A stretch of DNA of 64,000 nucleotides from Ambrosia x helenae (taxonomy: Eukaryota > Streptophyta > Magnoliopsida > Asterales > Asteraceae), in assembly GCA_030844895.1 (NCBI GenBank), contig JAUTDX010000158.1, positions 1 to 64,000 on the forward strand, in the 5' to 3' direction. A program made the translations under genes and the position numbers. A model generated the notes under the pieces. That model worked only from the letters and a program-made list of their open reading frames with translations, did not search any database and was not told the DNA's origin. This document shows, one piece after another, positions 1 to 12,104 of this stretch (positions within the stretch are counted from its first letter, which is position 1; each line of letters opens with the position of its first letter).

Positions 1-409
1 AATCATATCCTTGAATTTGTTGAGACTCATCCCAAAATTGTTTGGCTTCTTGTAGTTTCTAGAGATGTGTGAAATAACTATATATGGCTTGAGTTTTGAA
101 AATATTGTAATGTAAAAACTAATGAAAAGTATCTATTGAGTAAATACTCAACAGATGTGATGGAAGCAGAAGATAATTAACCATTATTCCATGTTTCATG
201 CTTACATATTAGTATGTGATTAAAAAGAACAGAATAGCAACTCCCATATATCTATCGATCATCATATATGTTAACTTCTATATATTAATTTAAACAAAAT
301 TATTGTAACACATATATTTCATGTTGAAATGTTACAAAATGAGTTATTGAAACAAAATTATTGCAACACATATATTCCAAGTTAACATCTCCATCTCCAC
401 CTCAACCTC
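1..409. other. 3' flank of ABCB relic, no gene
   Basis: AT-rich sequence with no convincing reading frame. The only structure seen is a short direct repeat of about 27 bp (292-318 and 350-376, core AACAAAATTATTG followed by AACACATATATT). Confidence 0.6.
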
Positions 410-3400
410 AATAGTATTAATCCGCCTTTTTGTAGACTAACCAAAGAGTAGTATGCTCCAACCGGCCCTTCGCTAGCAACGAAACATGGTTCCCTTTTCA
501 ATCACCTTTCCTCTCTCCATGACCGCGATGTGTCGCAGTTTTGTATGCTACTCAACCGGTGCGCACCACACGTAGTCCTCCCAACCATCATTCGCTCTAG
601 TGCCTCTTGGACTAGTTTTTCTGACTGGCTGTCTAGCGCGCTAGTTGCCTCGTCTAGTAACAAAACCGCAGGGTTTTTAAGCACCGCACGAGCTATAGCA
701 ATGCGTTGTTTTTGTTCTTCCTCCTGAGAGTTGTTCCCCTCGACCACCACACACGTATCTTACCCGTCTTTCAAAACTGTTATAAAGTCATGCGCGTTGG
801 CTGCTTTTGCAGCCTCGACTATCTCTGACTCGCTAACTTCGCTTGATGCCCGTATATGATGTTGTCGCGTATAGAACCTGCGAATAACACCGGCTCTTGG
901 CTCACAAGTGCTAGATGCTTCTTAGAGTTTTTAATGGTACGACCGTATGTCTTTTCCATCGAATTTTACAACGCCTTTCATCGGGTCGTAAAAACGCTCG
1001 ATAAACCCGATTATGGTCGATTTCCCGGACCCACTTTGACCAACCAATGCAGTTGATTTCCTAGCTTCAATATCAATAGAGAACCCTTTAAAGATCATGA
1101 TGTTAGGACGAGCAGGGTATGCGAAATCAACATCGCATATCTCTACATGTCCTATTACGATCTCATGTTTGTTACCATCCGGGTCCTCGGGCTCTATCAA
1201 GGTGCGACGGTCCAATACCTCGAACACTGACTGCACTGCATCAGACCCTTTCGCCAGATCATTCGTCATGGTTCCGGCTCCGCGATGACTCTGCCAGTAT
1301 TACTAAGATAATAAATGTCTGGAAAAGCCCTTTAGCACAAGATGACCCTCACTAAATCAATTTCCCACCATACCAAAAAGCTAGAGCCCAAGTACAAGCC
1401 ATAAGGCTTTGAGAAAACCCGAGGCGAATCCAGCATACCAAGCTTGCCGATTGCCTTCTCGCTTTGGCTCCTTTTGGGTCTCTTCAAGCATTTTGAGGAT
1501 CCGTGTTTGAGATGAAAATGCAGTGATTGTGCGCAAATTGGTCACCGCTTCGGCTGCTAGCCTGCTACTCTCATTTTGTGATTTCACGGCTATTCGCGAC
1601 ATGTTTTTTAACAGAACTGTTTTGCAATAGAAGCATATGATTATAATAGGTTGAACCGCTATCATACCAACGCCAATCTCCACGCGATTACCAACCCCAT
1701 CGTACACGCAACCATCACCGCTGACAGTGTTTGAACTATAAGCGGCATCGATCACCTACCAAAGACCGAACCTGCAAAATTATTATTCGCATACTCTCAG
1801 TTATAAACCAAGAACACATTATTTTACACAAACTATGATAAATAATCCGTACCATTAGCATCAGTACCAAGCCTTGAACAAACTGAGCCACTTGATTTTC
1901 ATCCTTGTCAAACCACCCGATTTCAAAGGTGAGTATCTTCGTCAACATTCTTTCGCGGACTCTCTTCGTTAAGAACTCGCCCATGGCTGCAAAATTGTAA
2001 TGCTGAATGATATTAACCACCATTGAGAAAACTGCTAAAACACAGAAAGCCGATGCATATATCGTTGTTTTCTGCTTGATCTCTTCGTGATTCGCCAAGA
2101 AGTATACGGATATCATGGAACCCATTATGAAAGAATAAACAGGTTGGATGCACCAACTAGAATCGCGCTTATACACCCGAACAGTGCTTGCTTCCATTCA
2201 GGAACATTCATTGCTAAAAGCCTCATAAAGGTAAAGCTATCTCCTTCACTCTGGTTGACCGCGTTTGTAGAGCTACACCGGTTCACCATCGCCTGTTGAC
2301 CGCTACTAGTGTTGTGTACATCAAATGTGGAGGATAACGATGGTCCTGGCGGACAAGGATCGGAGGGTTCAACTTCAACATTTTGCTTTGCTTCTTGAAA
2401 GTGAACAAGCGACGCGTAGAAACCGTTTTCAAGTTGAATGAGGTCATCATGGGAGCCTGACTCGACTACCTGGCCCTTTTGGACCACGGATATCACGTCT
2501 ACATTTCTAATTGTGGAAGACGGTGAGCTACAACGATTGTGGTTCGCCCAACAGATGCTTGATCAAGTGCTTTTTGAACCACCCGTTCGGATTTTGAGTC
2601 AAGTGCACTTGTTGCCTCGTCCAACAGAAGGATACGCGGTGACTTGATTATCGAACGCGCAATTGCGATCCTTTGCTTTTGCCCACCTGACATTTGAAAT
2701 CCTCCTTCACCAACCTATTGTTTACATCAAATGTAAGCCCAACTAAAATAAAAAAAAATAAAAAAAAAATATGTTTTTTTTAATTGTTTATGATGATTTA
2801 AGAGTTAAGACCTGAGTGTCATAGGCCTGAGGCAACCGAGAAATGAAACTATGAGCATCTGAAGCTTTTGCAGCTTCAATAACCTCTTCCATGGTTGCAT
2901 CTTCTTTGCCAAACAGTATGTTCTCTTTTATCGTGGTGGCGAATAGAGCAGGCTCTTGACTCACCAACCCCATTTGCGATCGCAACCATTTTAGTTGAAG
3001 CTTATCAATCCGCACCCATCCACACAAATCTCTCCTCCTAGAGGATCATAAAACCTCAACAACAACGCGATCGCCGTTGATTTACCAGACCCACTCCCAC
3101 CCACCAACGCCACTGCCCTCCCTGGCGGAACCTTTAAGTTAAACGCTTCAAATATCATCGATCCAGGCCTCGATGGGTACGCAAACTTTACATTCTTAAA
3201 CTCAACTTCTCCATTCACTTCTTGTAACGTCAATCCTTCCATGTTGTCCGAGTCAATCCCCGGCACTCGCGCTATCACCTTCCTTATACATTCACTTGCA
3301 GCCATTGCTTCGTAAAAATACTTCAAGTGTGACAATCCAGAACCGAGTGATCTGTCATAAGACATATTAAATTTTTTCTTACATTATTATCGTGTATACG

Positions 3401-3424
3401 AAATGCCATAACAATATATATGGG

Positions 3425-4275
3425 GTAGGTTCACGTACAAACAGCTTTTTGGTACGAACTGTACGAATTGAAGGAAAAAAACACGCGGGCCGTTTATAAC
3501 TAGAGTGCGGGCCGTTTATAACTAGAGTAATTATATAATTACTCTAGTTATAAACGGCCCGCGTGTTTTTTCCTTCAATTCGTACAGTTCATACGAAAAA
3601 AGCTGTTTGTATTTTAGGGGTGAGCATACGAAAACCGATAACCGAAAAAAAACTGAAACCGAACCAATAACCGAACCGAAAATAACCGAAACCGAATTAA
3701 CCAATTGGTTACGGTTAACATATGGCCAAAACCAAACCATTCGGTTACGGTTTCGGTTTTCCTTCTTTCGTAACGAAACCGAACCGATAGTTATAACTTA
3801 AGTATTTTTCATACATATATCTATGTATTTGGAACATATTTTTATGTATTTTCGGTATATTTCATGTATCTTTCATGTATATTTATGCATTTGAAATATA
3901 TGTTTTATAGTTTTATGTAACTCATGTATTTTTCATGTATATCCATATAATTGAAGCATTTTTTATTTGTTTCCTCGGCATTTCATGTATTTTCTTGTGT
4001 TTTCTTTTATATTTGTATTCTTGAAAAGATCCAAACATTTACTAACTATTTTAATTTATAATTTTGCACAAGTTTTATGTTTGGATATTAACCGAACATA
4101 ATCGAAACCGAACCGATAACCGACATATTAACCAAATTAACCGAACCGACGTAACCGAACGGTTTTGGTTATGGTTTTTTTAAACCGAACTTCGGTTATC
4201 GGTTTCGGTTATATGTAAAAACCGAACCGAACCAACATTTGCTCACCCTATTGTATTTGATCTTTTGTCATAATA
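3425..4275. mobile_element. Foldback MITE of the GGGTAGGTTCA type, split by a hAT MITE
   Basis: The arms 3436-3528 and 3540-3611 are near-perfect inverted copies (TACAAACAGCTTTTT to TATAACTAGAGT) around an AT core at 3529-3540. The left arm has a local duplication of GCGGGCCGTTTATAACTAG. The left end GGGTAGGTTCA (about 3425) and the right end ATTTGATCTTTT (about 4256-4267, beyond the inserted hAT) resemble the ends of the larger element at 14852-16108, so both probably belong to one family. It lies in an intron of the ABCB relic. Confidence 0.75.
3615..4250. mobile_element. hAT-like MITE with 8-bp target duplication
   Basis: Terminal inverted repeats are TAGGGGTGAGCA on the left and TGCTCACCCTA on the right. 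They are flanked by the 8-bp direct repeat TTGTATTT (3607-3614 and 4251-4258), the length hAT transposases produce. Subterminal regions are packed with AACCGAA/TTCGGTT motifs in inverted orientation, a common arrangement for hAT transposase binding. No coding capacity. It sits in the right end of the foldback element, so it is the younger of the two. Confidence 0.87.
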
Positions 4276-5121
4276 TATAAGGAAACTTACAATCCACCAA
4301 AGGTGACACATGATCCGACAGCATAAGCCGTTCCTCCACTAGCTCCATGATACATAACCAAACGACCACCGTACCAACACAAGAAAGACATGACAACAAT
4401 AAACAACAACACTATTGCTGCCAATGGTCAGTCCTTTAGCCAACCCTTGCTTTAATCCTAACTTTAATGTGCCTTCTAAAGCAGAAGAGTAGTCTGTTAA
4501 CGCCTTGTTTTCACCTACAAATGAATATACTGTCCTGACTGAAGAAATGGCTTGCTGTGCCACCTTATCAGCCTTGTTATACTCATCCTTATGTTTCTTG
4601 ATAACCCCATTAGAACCTTTCCATATATCAAACCAGGTATAACTAATATTATGATGAATGGTAGCCCAACAATTGCTAGCCTCCATAGTAATATAAATGC
4701 AACAATATATGCCCCCCAAAAGCTGCCATATTCATCACGAACACTGGCACCTGCAATTTTTTTTCATATAAAATTTAGGATAAGAAGTTAAAAACTCAAA
4801 TCATAAAAGATATTTGCTAAAATAAGAGAGAATACAAATGAGTGAAAAAAAGACAAGGGCAAAAGAATATCGGGTTAACATAATAGTAATACATGACGTA
4901 AAGAGTTATTTGTTTATTAGGCTATAGATAAACGGCAATTTACTCAAAACGTTTTGTAAAAGTGACTAAAATATTATCATGTGAGAATATTTTGTGCTGA
5001 TGTACCTATGGATGACTAACCAATGATTTATGAGAGAGGTTGTAAAAATAACCTTCATGTAAAAGTGTAACAAAGACTAAGAGCTGAAACATGGCATTGT
5101 CAAAAGGTATTATTGTTCATC

Positions 5122-5553
5122 ACTATAATTGTTGGCTTTTTTTCAAGTTTCAACTTCATTTTTTAAACGGTCATAACTTTTTCATACTATATTATTTAAA
5201 AAAAACATCATAAAAATAAGTTTTTTTTATCCTCTTTCATTTGCATACCCCATTTCCATAGTTTTATTTTATTTATTTTTAATCGTTTGGTTGATCGCTT
5301 GCGTCTTTTTTGCATTTAATGATAAAACGTAAGTTATACTTGATAAAAGATGCAAGTCGTATCTGATAAAAACGCAAGTTATACATGATAAAACGCAAAG
5401 TTATCAACCCAACATTTTTTTAAAATATAGCAATATGGTATACAAATGAAAGAGGATAAATAACTTGTTTTTATGGTGTATTTTTTTTTTTAAATAATGT
5501 CGTATGAAAAAGTTATGGACATTTAAAATGATGGTGAAACTCAACAATTATAG
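5122..5553. mobile_element. Foldback MITE with about 125-bp inverted repeats
   Basis: About 125 bp at the left (from CTATAATTGTTG through TCCTCTTTCATTTG) recurs inverted at the right end, where it ends CAACAATTATAG. The centre holds several copies of GATAAAAnGCAAGTTATAC-like sequence. No ORF and no clear target duplication. It lies in the large ABCB intron between exons 3 and 4. Confidence 0.75.
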
Positions 5554-5885
5554 GTTATATCTATTTTGCCATTCCCTTTTCTTTTAAAAGATCCAACATA
5601 TATATTCCCCTTTTAATCTCATCCATTGATTCATTTAGATCAAAAACCCATAATTGTTCTTATCCTTTTTATGTTAGATGCTTTTTATCTAATACTTCAT
5701 GATTTATTACAGAATGTTGATCTATATATTTTTGTTTTATTTTATTAGAAGTTATTTCAAATATATATTAAACAAATTTTGTATAGCTATAAATTCATCA
5801 AATAAATATATATATAGTACACGTTTATAAAAATAGGACATTAATCATCACTTTAATTATAAATATGAAACCGCAAGAATCATAT

Positions 5886-6116
5886 TTTTTTTTTTTTTTG
5901 AAAGGCTTAGTTCAGTGGAAATCCTTGTACAACCCTAACCTAGCGATCTCAAGTTCGAATCCCTACCCACACACTGGTGTCCTCCTTGCCTAAGCTCAAA
6001 CCATCACGGGGATTTTTTTTGTGGTGTGCATGAATCGAACTTGTGACCTACCCCAGGATGGGAACCCCTAAGGAAACCCACCCTACCTCAAACCAGCTGG
6101 GCTGGAGATCATTGGC
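5886..6116 (-). mobile_element. tRNA-derived SINE, 18-bp target duplication
   Basis: The flanks carry an exact 18-bp direct repeat (5868-5885 and 6117-6134, AAACCGCAAGAATCATAT). The left end is a T-run, i.e. a poly(A) tail on the minus strand. Reading the minus strand from the right there is an A-box-like sequence (AGCCCAGCTGGTTTGAG, about 6088-6104) and a B-box-like GTTCGATTC (about 6032-6040). Long duplication, tail and Pol III boxes together define a SINE mobilised by LINE machinery. It is intronic in the ABCB relic. Confidence 0.9.
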
Positions 6117-6134
6117 AAACCGCAAGAATCATAT

Positions 6135-7443
6135 AATACATATTTATTTGTATTTATAATAAACTATAATATTAAAATTAGTAGAAAAGATTTGTATATA
6201 ATATTAAAATTATGAGAACAATTTGATGATAACACATGACATCTTTTAAAATCGTTTATTGGAATAAGAATATAAAAAAAATATAATTTCTAGTTTGATG
6301 TTTCGACATTTATAACGTTTCCATATTAATGAAAGTTCTATGTATCGTGTAAGAGATTGTATAAGGAAAAAGAAACCTATTTAATGCAGATGTTTTTTAA
6401 CATTAAAAGAGTAGGCAAAAGGCTAAAAAGTTGCACCGTTAACTTTTTGAATAGCAAAACTAACAAGGCATGATTAGTTAGGCTCAGGTTAGTAAGTCCA
6501 CAACCATGACGTAAGGAAATCAAAAGTGTCAAAAATACATGATATAAACACGTATTGGTTGTCAAAGCACGCTTTCAAAAGAATGAAAGAATAGGTGTAT
6601 TTAAAATATGCAAAAGAACTTAAAATCGTGTTTTTAAAGTAAAATTTTATCATTTTATGTATTGAATAATGAGAAAGTTAGATCAACTCTAATGGGTGCA
6701 TTTAAGATATGTATTTATATTATTTTTTTTTGCTAATAACAAGATTCATTTAGATGATGTGGTAAATTCTTAGCAAGGAATGTATCGGGGGATGTTGGCA
6801 TTTAAAAGGTGATGCATGTCAACAAGTATTGCATTTAAGGGTGGTGGGAGTGTTTGCAACAACTCATCCCCCTCCACATGAGTTTTCACACTACTTTCCT
6901 TTTACACGCACAACTTATCAAATCATTGGAAATGTTATGCTTTGTATACTTCCATACCATAACTAATTTTTAAATTAAATCTAAAAGTAAAAAAATAGAA
7001 AAATGTGATTGATTGATTTTTGGGGAGAGACCCACCCGACACATCATTTCTCTCGACATCAATGGCAACTACTCGACCCTACACACCGAAATGATATCAC
7101 CGATCCCACATGCGATGACCTCGGTGTGGGTTTTGCCGACTTGCCAGTGGTTGCCAAAATGTGCCGATGGGTTTTACCAACCCAATCTCATGACACACCT
7201 TAAGCCATTGTAAGAGGGAAGGAGAGAGAAAATGAGCAGGGAAATGAATATGGAGAGAGAAGCTAGAATAAAATGTTAGGCAAACTGACATGTAACGGGT
7301 ATTCTATATCCTCTGCGTTGCGTTGCGGTGGTCTTAATCAATTAATTTATAACAACAATACATTAATATTTATTAGTAAATGAAAACTCAAGTAACAGCA
7401 TACCCTTTACTCACGCCATGCCATTAATGTATCGAATACCTAC
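6135..7443. other. Rest of ABCB intron 3; one GC-richer patch
   Basis: Mostly AT-rich intron with no coding signal. A GC-richer stretch at about 7015-7215 looks like part of an inserted repeat, but I could not find paired ends or a target duplication, so I do not name it. Confidence 0.5.
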
Positions 7444-8090
7444 CTTCTCATGATGACTTCTTGAATGATGAGACTATCACAGAAACACTAGTGATAACAT
7501 CGACGGTGCTCGTAACATTCATGTCAAAATAGGCCACTTCTTGCCTTAATATGGCTTTCAAATACGCTAACCTCAACCTTGATGCCTGCCTCTGTGCTGT
7601 TCTTGACCAACAATACCCCTCTGCATTAATAATAACCAATTTATATATTGCATCACCCTAGTAATTTACATATATTATTTCTGAAAAAAAAACATATAAA
7701 ATAAAGAAACGTACCAACAAAGCATGCAATCCATATTGCAACAGCCAAATAACAAAGGCTTAATGCATTCTGTATAATAAAAATTAATAATTAAACTGTT
7801 GATCATAATTGATATAAACTTATATATGTATATAATATTATTAATAAAGAAAAAGTGACCTTGTTGATTCTGTCAGTGAAAACGTCTGATGATAAAGAAG
7901 AAGAGTTTCCAACGTTATTCATGATGGTACTGGTAAAAGAATAATCGTCGGTAACCCGATTCCTTCGCCGACAGCGCCTAAGAATCCGACAGTCATTAGA
8001 ACCATGTCCGGCACCGTCAGCATGCATGAAAAGTGAACGGAATGATCTGTTTTTGGTTTTCATGGCTGTCTTTTTCCTATGTTTAGTCAT

Positions 8091-8287
8091 GCTAACAGAG
8101 GTCCTATATATATACTAGGTTGTCAACAAATAGAAGTATATATAAGTGGTTGGGACTTAGTACATTTATATACGTGTCAGATGTTTCTAGATGAGATAAA
8201 ACGGTTTAGCTTGGGCACCGTCTATAGTGTGAGTACTCAAGTGGGGTTCTTTGGATTCGAAATATGTTTTTTTCAATTTATTTTGTA
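8091..8287. promoter_or_regulatory. Former upstream region of ABCB relic
   Basis: About 200 bp upstream of the old ATG at 8090. It contains AT-rich TATA-like strings (ATATATATAC near 8105, ATATATAAG near 8138), but none can be chosen as the promoter from sequence alone. It ends at the SINE target duplication. Confidence 0.3.
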
Positions 8288-8305
8288 ACGGTCAATGCTA
8301 ATTCT

Positions 8306-8621
8306 TCTTTTTTTTTTTTTAACGTCCAACGAATCAATTTCCGAGCACTCTCGGGCACCCTTTTGGCGAATCAGGTGCTCGCGAGTACCCGGGCCACCAA
8401 TTGCCACCAATTCCCGGGAAAACCCGACCACTCACCCGCCTGAAGGCACGACAGTAAAATAATCGGTAAAACGGTCGGGATCAGGACTCAAACCCAAGCC
8501 AATGGCCGGGTCATCCTCATTTCCCATCCACCAATGTCCTTTAAATGTAGCTAGTGAGAATTGAACCCAAGCCTCCATATAAAAACTTTAGACCCTCAAT
8601 CGACTGGGCTACAAGTGTTGG
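8306..8621 (-). mobile_element. tRNA-derived SINE, 18-bp target duplication
   Basis: Exact 18-bp flanking repeats at 8288-8305 and 8622-8639 (ACGGTCAATGCTAATTCT). The left end begins with a T-run, the poly(A) tail of a minus-strand insert. On the minus strand from the right end there is an A box TAGCCCAGTCGATTGAGG (8594-8611) and a B box GGGTTCAATTCTC (8556-8568). Unlike the 5886-6116 SINE it has a longer, GC-rich body with repeated CCCGGG/CTCGGGCACC words, so it is a different family. Confidence 0.9.
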
Positions 8622-8639
8622 ACGGTCAATGCTAATTCT

Positions 8640-9261
8640 ATTGGTCACTTTTTTTTACACAAATAGATATGAACTCTTGAACGCTTTTACGATTCAGTGA
8701 TAAATTAATTGTGCACTAAAAATGGAAAAAAGTTACCAAACTACAATGTGTCATGACCAGTAGATTTAGAAGTTCAATTACCGAGTCTTAAGAAAAGTCA
8801 GTCAATAATGCATGGTCAAGTCAATAGTCAACAAGTTAACTCCACTAAATAGTTATCATTTAATTATCCAAAACTTAGTTGTAGAATAGGGTGCGAGTGG
8901 TATACACGTCACATTTCCTCTAAAGTGGGTCAGGGTTTGTTTAAGACATTTTAAGGACTACCCTTACATTTTGGATAGTTTTCTTAGGTAATCCTCAACT
9001 CCTATTAACCATAATTAATTTTTATTTTCTAATTTTTTAACTAAGTAAATAATTAAAATAAATAACATAAAAAAGTCACATAACATTAAATAAAAAGTTA
9101 CAACGAAGTAGACATTATCGAAACTAAAAAAAAAAGAAGCCGAAGCCTCGAACATTTAAAAAAAACCGAAGCTTAAAAAACATCTACCAATTGACATGAA
9201 AGAAACACAACAATTGCCATGAGAGAAGATCGGTCATGCTGAATTCGACCCCGTGAGCAGC
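8640..9261. other. AT-rich intergenic DNA with a dispersed repeat
   Basis: No gene. About 8810-8890 (TCAATAGTCAA, GTTAACTCCACTA, ATAGTTATCATTTA) has a diverged counterpart at 63630-63720 near the other end of the window, in the same orientation. 9100-9261 may be the far part of the element interrupted by the solo LTR. Confidence 0.45.
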
Positions 9262-9884
9262 CCGATTGTGACATCCGTCACCTCCATCTTTAATCAATTA
9301 ACAAATTTAGTCCCTATAATTTTCAAACGTTTTCAAATTTATGAAACCGGGAGTTACTTTTAAATCTTTAATTTAAACGTGGACAGTCTAACAAAAATGT
9401 GAGGAGATATCAATTGTTTTATTCATTTTGTTTTAAAAAAAAACATAAGTTTATAAAAAAAAAAAAGAGAGCTTAAGTTATAAAGTTTCAAAAAAACATT
9501 TTGTTTAAGTTATCTTAACTTAGTTAGTGTTTTATTAAAGAAAACTTAACTAAAAATTATAATAAACTTAATCAATTTAAACTAGAGGGACTATTCTTGC
9601 CACTTTGTGAAAGTTTTTTAAAAAAAAATTCTGTTTCCCCTGTTCCTCGTTTCTCCGGCGAAGGTTCTAGCCACCAGAATCTTTTCCGACCAACCTTTAA
9701 AACTCGGTTTAAATGCGTCTTTAACGTCTTTAATCATTTGGTTTATGTATCTCCACGTTACAATTCGTTACGTGGTTTAAAAATCTGCTCATTAAACGCG
9801 TTTAATACACGAATTAATCCGGGTTCTTGCTTGTAACCGCCGGGATTTAAAACAACCGTTAAAACTCGTTTTTTGATCGTCCTT

Positions 9885-9892
9885 TATATAAA
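9885..9892 (+). promoter_or_regulatory. LTR TATA box
   Basis: TATATAAA about 620 bp into the solo LTR, the position where elements A, C and D also have their LTR TATA box. Confidence 0.6.
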
Positions 9893-10227
9893 TTGACACC
9901 TTCATCCCATTTCTGCACTTACAAACATTCATAACCCACTAAGATTCGTATATAATCATGCCCAGAAAGCTCCAAGTTGACCACGTTCATATGCGAGTAT
10001 GGAAGCTTGTGGTTCGACCATATTACGCATTGTGAGTACAATTTCTTTATGCCGTTTTGCTTAGCATCGTTCCAGGAACAAAACCCCTTTATTACAGATC
10101 GTTCATAGTGCCTGAATCGTATTATTGAAGTTCTAGGGTTAGGGTTCTTGTCTTGGTTAATTTGGGGAAGAAGGTGATGTTTTAGATAATCTTTAAATTC
10201 AATTTTGTTTGATAATAAACACAACAT

Positions 10228-10305
10228 CTTGGTCTGACCTAGTGGTTGGAGCTTGGTATTCTCAACAAAAGGTCAAGGGTTCGAAACCATGACCACCATT
10301 CTTTT
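10228..10305 (+). other. tRNA-like Pol III module in solo LTR
   Basis: A-box-like TGACCTAGTGGTTGG (10235-10249), B box GGTTCGAAACC (10278-10288) and a T-run at 10302-10305. It lies about 350 bp downstream of the LTR TATA box. I see no complete cloverleaf, so I do not call it a tRNA gene. Confidence 0.65.
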
Positions 10306-12104
10306 ATCTTTTGTTTTTTTTATTTATTTAAAAAGGCTAATAATCATTTATAATTCATAGAAACTTAGAATTTTCATAATAAATTCATTTTTGATCCAAA
10401 AATTATAAAAATTTAGGTGTAGCATCTTGACACCATAAAGAAAATTACCACACTTTTATTTTCTGGAAAATGTCTTATTTTTATATTTTTATTAATTTAA
10501 TTTGTTTTAATCATATTTAATTGATAAAAAATTCATTTTTAGTGATTTTTATCTCAAAATTTTAGAATAATGATTTCCAATCATCATGAACAGAAATAAA
10601 AATTATTGGTTCAGAAAACACTTATTTTTATTAACTTTCCTAATTTTAATCATTTAAACATGATTTAATCTTATTAAATCAGTTTTAAATATATATAAGT
10701 TCATAAAAATTATGGGAAAATTTCTTTCACTAATTTACATCATAAAGTATCCATATTCTATAAAAATAGCATTTTTGAATCATGTCTTGTAATATTAGAT
10801 TTAATTATGTTTAAGTAGACAGATTAATCATTTTAATTACTTATACTATTTAATATCTATTTTATAAATATTTTTTTTTATAAAATAGAAACTTTTTTAT
10901 GATTGAAAGTCTTTAAGTATACAATATTCGACATGAAGATAAGCCAAAAGAGTACGGCTTGAAATGACGTGTCCATTGTAAGGTGCAACCCCCCTGGACC
11001 AACCCTGGTTACTAAAATAATAGATTATCATTGTTGGATCTTTGTGTAACTCATAATTACTTATTTCAATATTTATGATTATTGTATTTTTTACAATAAT
11101 TAGTTAAAGTAATTAATTAAATTATTTTGTATTAATTATTCAAATGTAAATTTTATCTAAATATTCTATTGGTAATAATCATATTATCTAGAACACATTT
11201 ACACACTTTGGTATATTTTCTTTAATATACAACTTTTACATCAACGCGACTTATCATTAAAGCTCTAATTCCCCAAATCGACTTAGCAAACCCTAATGCC
11301 TTAGACCCTAGATACCGTAGACTTTGTAGACATTCCCTTATTAGTATTTTTATACATTATAGGTTGAATTCCTCGGAATTCCCATTACTTAGCTCACGAT
11401 CGCTTAAGTTGGATTTTGATCGCTTTCGCAAACTGTGAGTATATCTTTCCCCTTTTTCATGTTTTACTCTTTTGGGGCTATTCATGTACACTATTACTAA
11501 ATGTTATTCTTTCACTAAATGCAATTCTCATGTGTGTTTGCGTTATGTTAATTTGTGTGTCTATGACTTGTCAAAATCATTAACCTTTGAGGGCCTGGCA
11601 TTTCAATGAATAGTACTATGGTATATACCCTTGTGACTCTGTTGAGATTCCTCGTCATTGCTATGTATTACATTACTACTAGCGCATACTATATATATCT
11701 GCTTTTCTTTACATAGGGTTGATTTTGAACGGATATTGCTTATTACATAATTGCAAATGGTACCGCACATGAATTGCTAAACACTTTTCCTACTACATTT
11801 ATTCAAACAGGGTATGCTCACCAATACAATTTCTGTATTGACCAAATCGTTTTCGTACATGTTTCAGGTTGTTTTTGAGATGCATCCTTTAAGCTTTCGG
11901 ATTTATATTTAGATTTTGATTCATTGTATTACAAATTAGTTGGTAGTTAGAATCGTTGTATTTCATCTCAATGTAATAAATTATTTAATCAATGTATTCA
12001 AATTTACACTTTAGTCCATGAGCTATTGAACAATCGTCACTACGTGACACCTCGATGTTTCCGCCATCGGTTGGGGTGTTACACCGATGGTCTTTTTGTG
12101 TGCG

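Larger units (their letters stand above)
410..8090 (-). pseudogene. ABCB-type (P-glycoprotein/MDR-like) transporter pseudogene
   Basis: The relic covers a whole full-size ABCB exporter (TMD-NBD-TMD-NBD). In living relatives this is a plasma-membrane ATP-driven exporter; the closest family I recognise is the ABCB15-like branch. Exons judged from splice sites and homology are about 7860-8090, 7715-7769, 7444-7620, 4291-4750, 2812-3351, 1853-2714 and 410-1771. NBD1 shows Walker [10 protein letters not shown], signature SGGQKQR and Walker [17 protein letters not shown]2 shows Walker [10 protein letters not shown], but its signature is corrupted to EEEQKQR where SGGQKQR is expected, and its H-loop region reads GAHRLSS. 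The start is the ATG at 8090, followed by the family-like segment FMHADGA. The frame is broken in almost every exon: two compensating shifts in exon 1, one near 7470 (exon 3), one near 4600 (exon 4), one near 3005 (exon 5), several in exon 6 (near 2505, 2150 and 1890), and many in the last exon (near 1740, 1300, 930, 750 and 480). No single ORF exceeds about 150 codons, so no working transporter can be made. Splice sites are still recognisable, so decay is fairly recent. Confidence 0.93.
9267..12083 (+). mobile_element. Solo LTR of a long-LTR gypsy element
   Basis: It starts TGTGACATCCGTCA and ends GGTTGGGGTGTTACA, the same ends as the LTRs of element D. It is flanked by the exact 5-bp duplication CCGAT (9262-9266 and 12084-12088). 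No internal region is present, so this is a solo LTR left by LTR-LTR recombination. A TATA box is at 9885-9892, and a tRNA-like module at 10228-10305. Confidence 0.93.

Noticed and set aside
7015..7215. GC-richer patch as a gene fragment
   Set aside because: Frames of about 65 codons overlap in several readings with no recognisable domain. More likely a MITE piece, but no paired ends were found.
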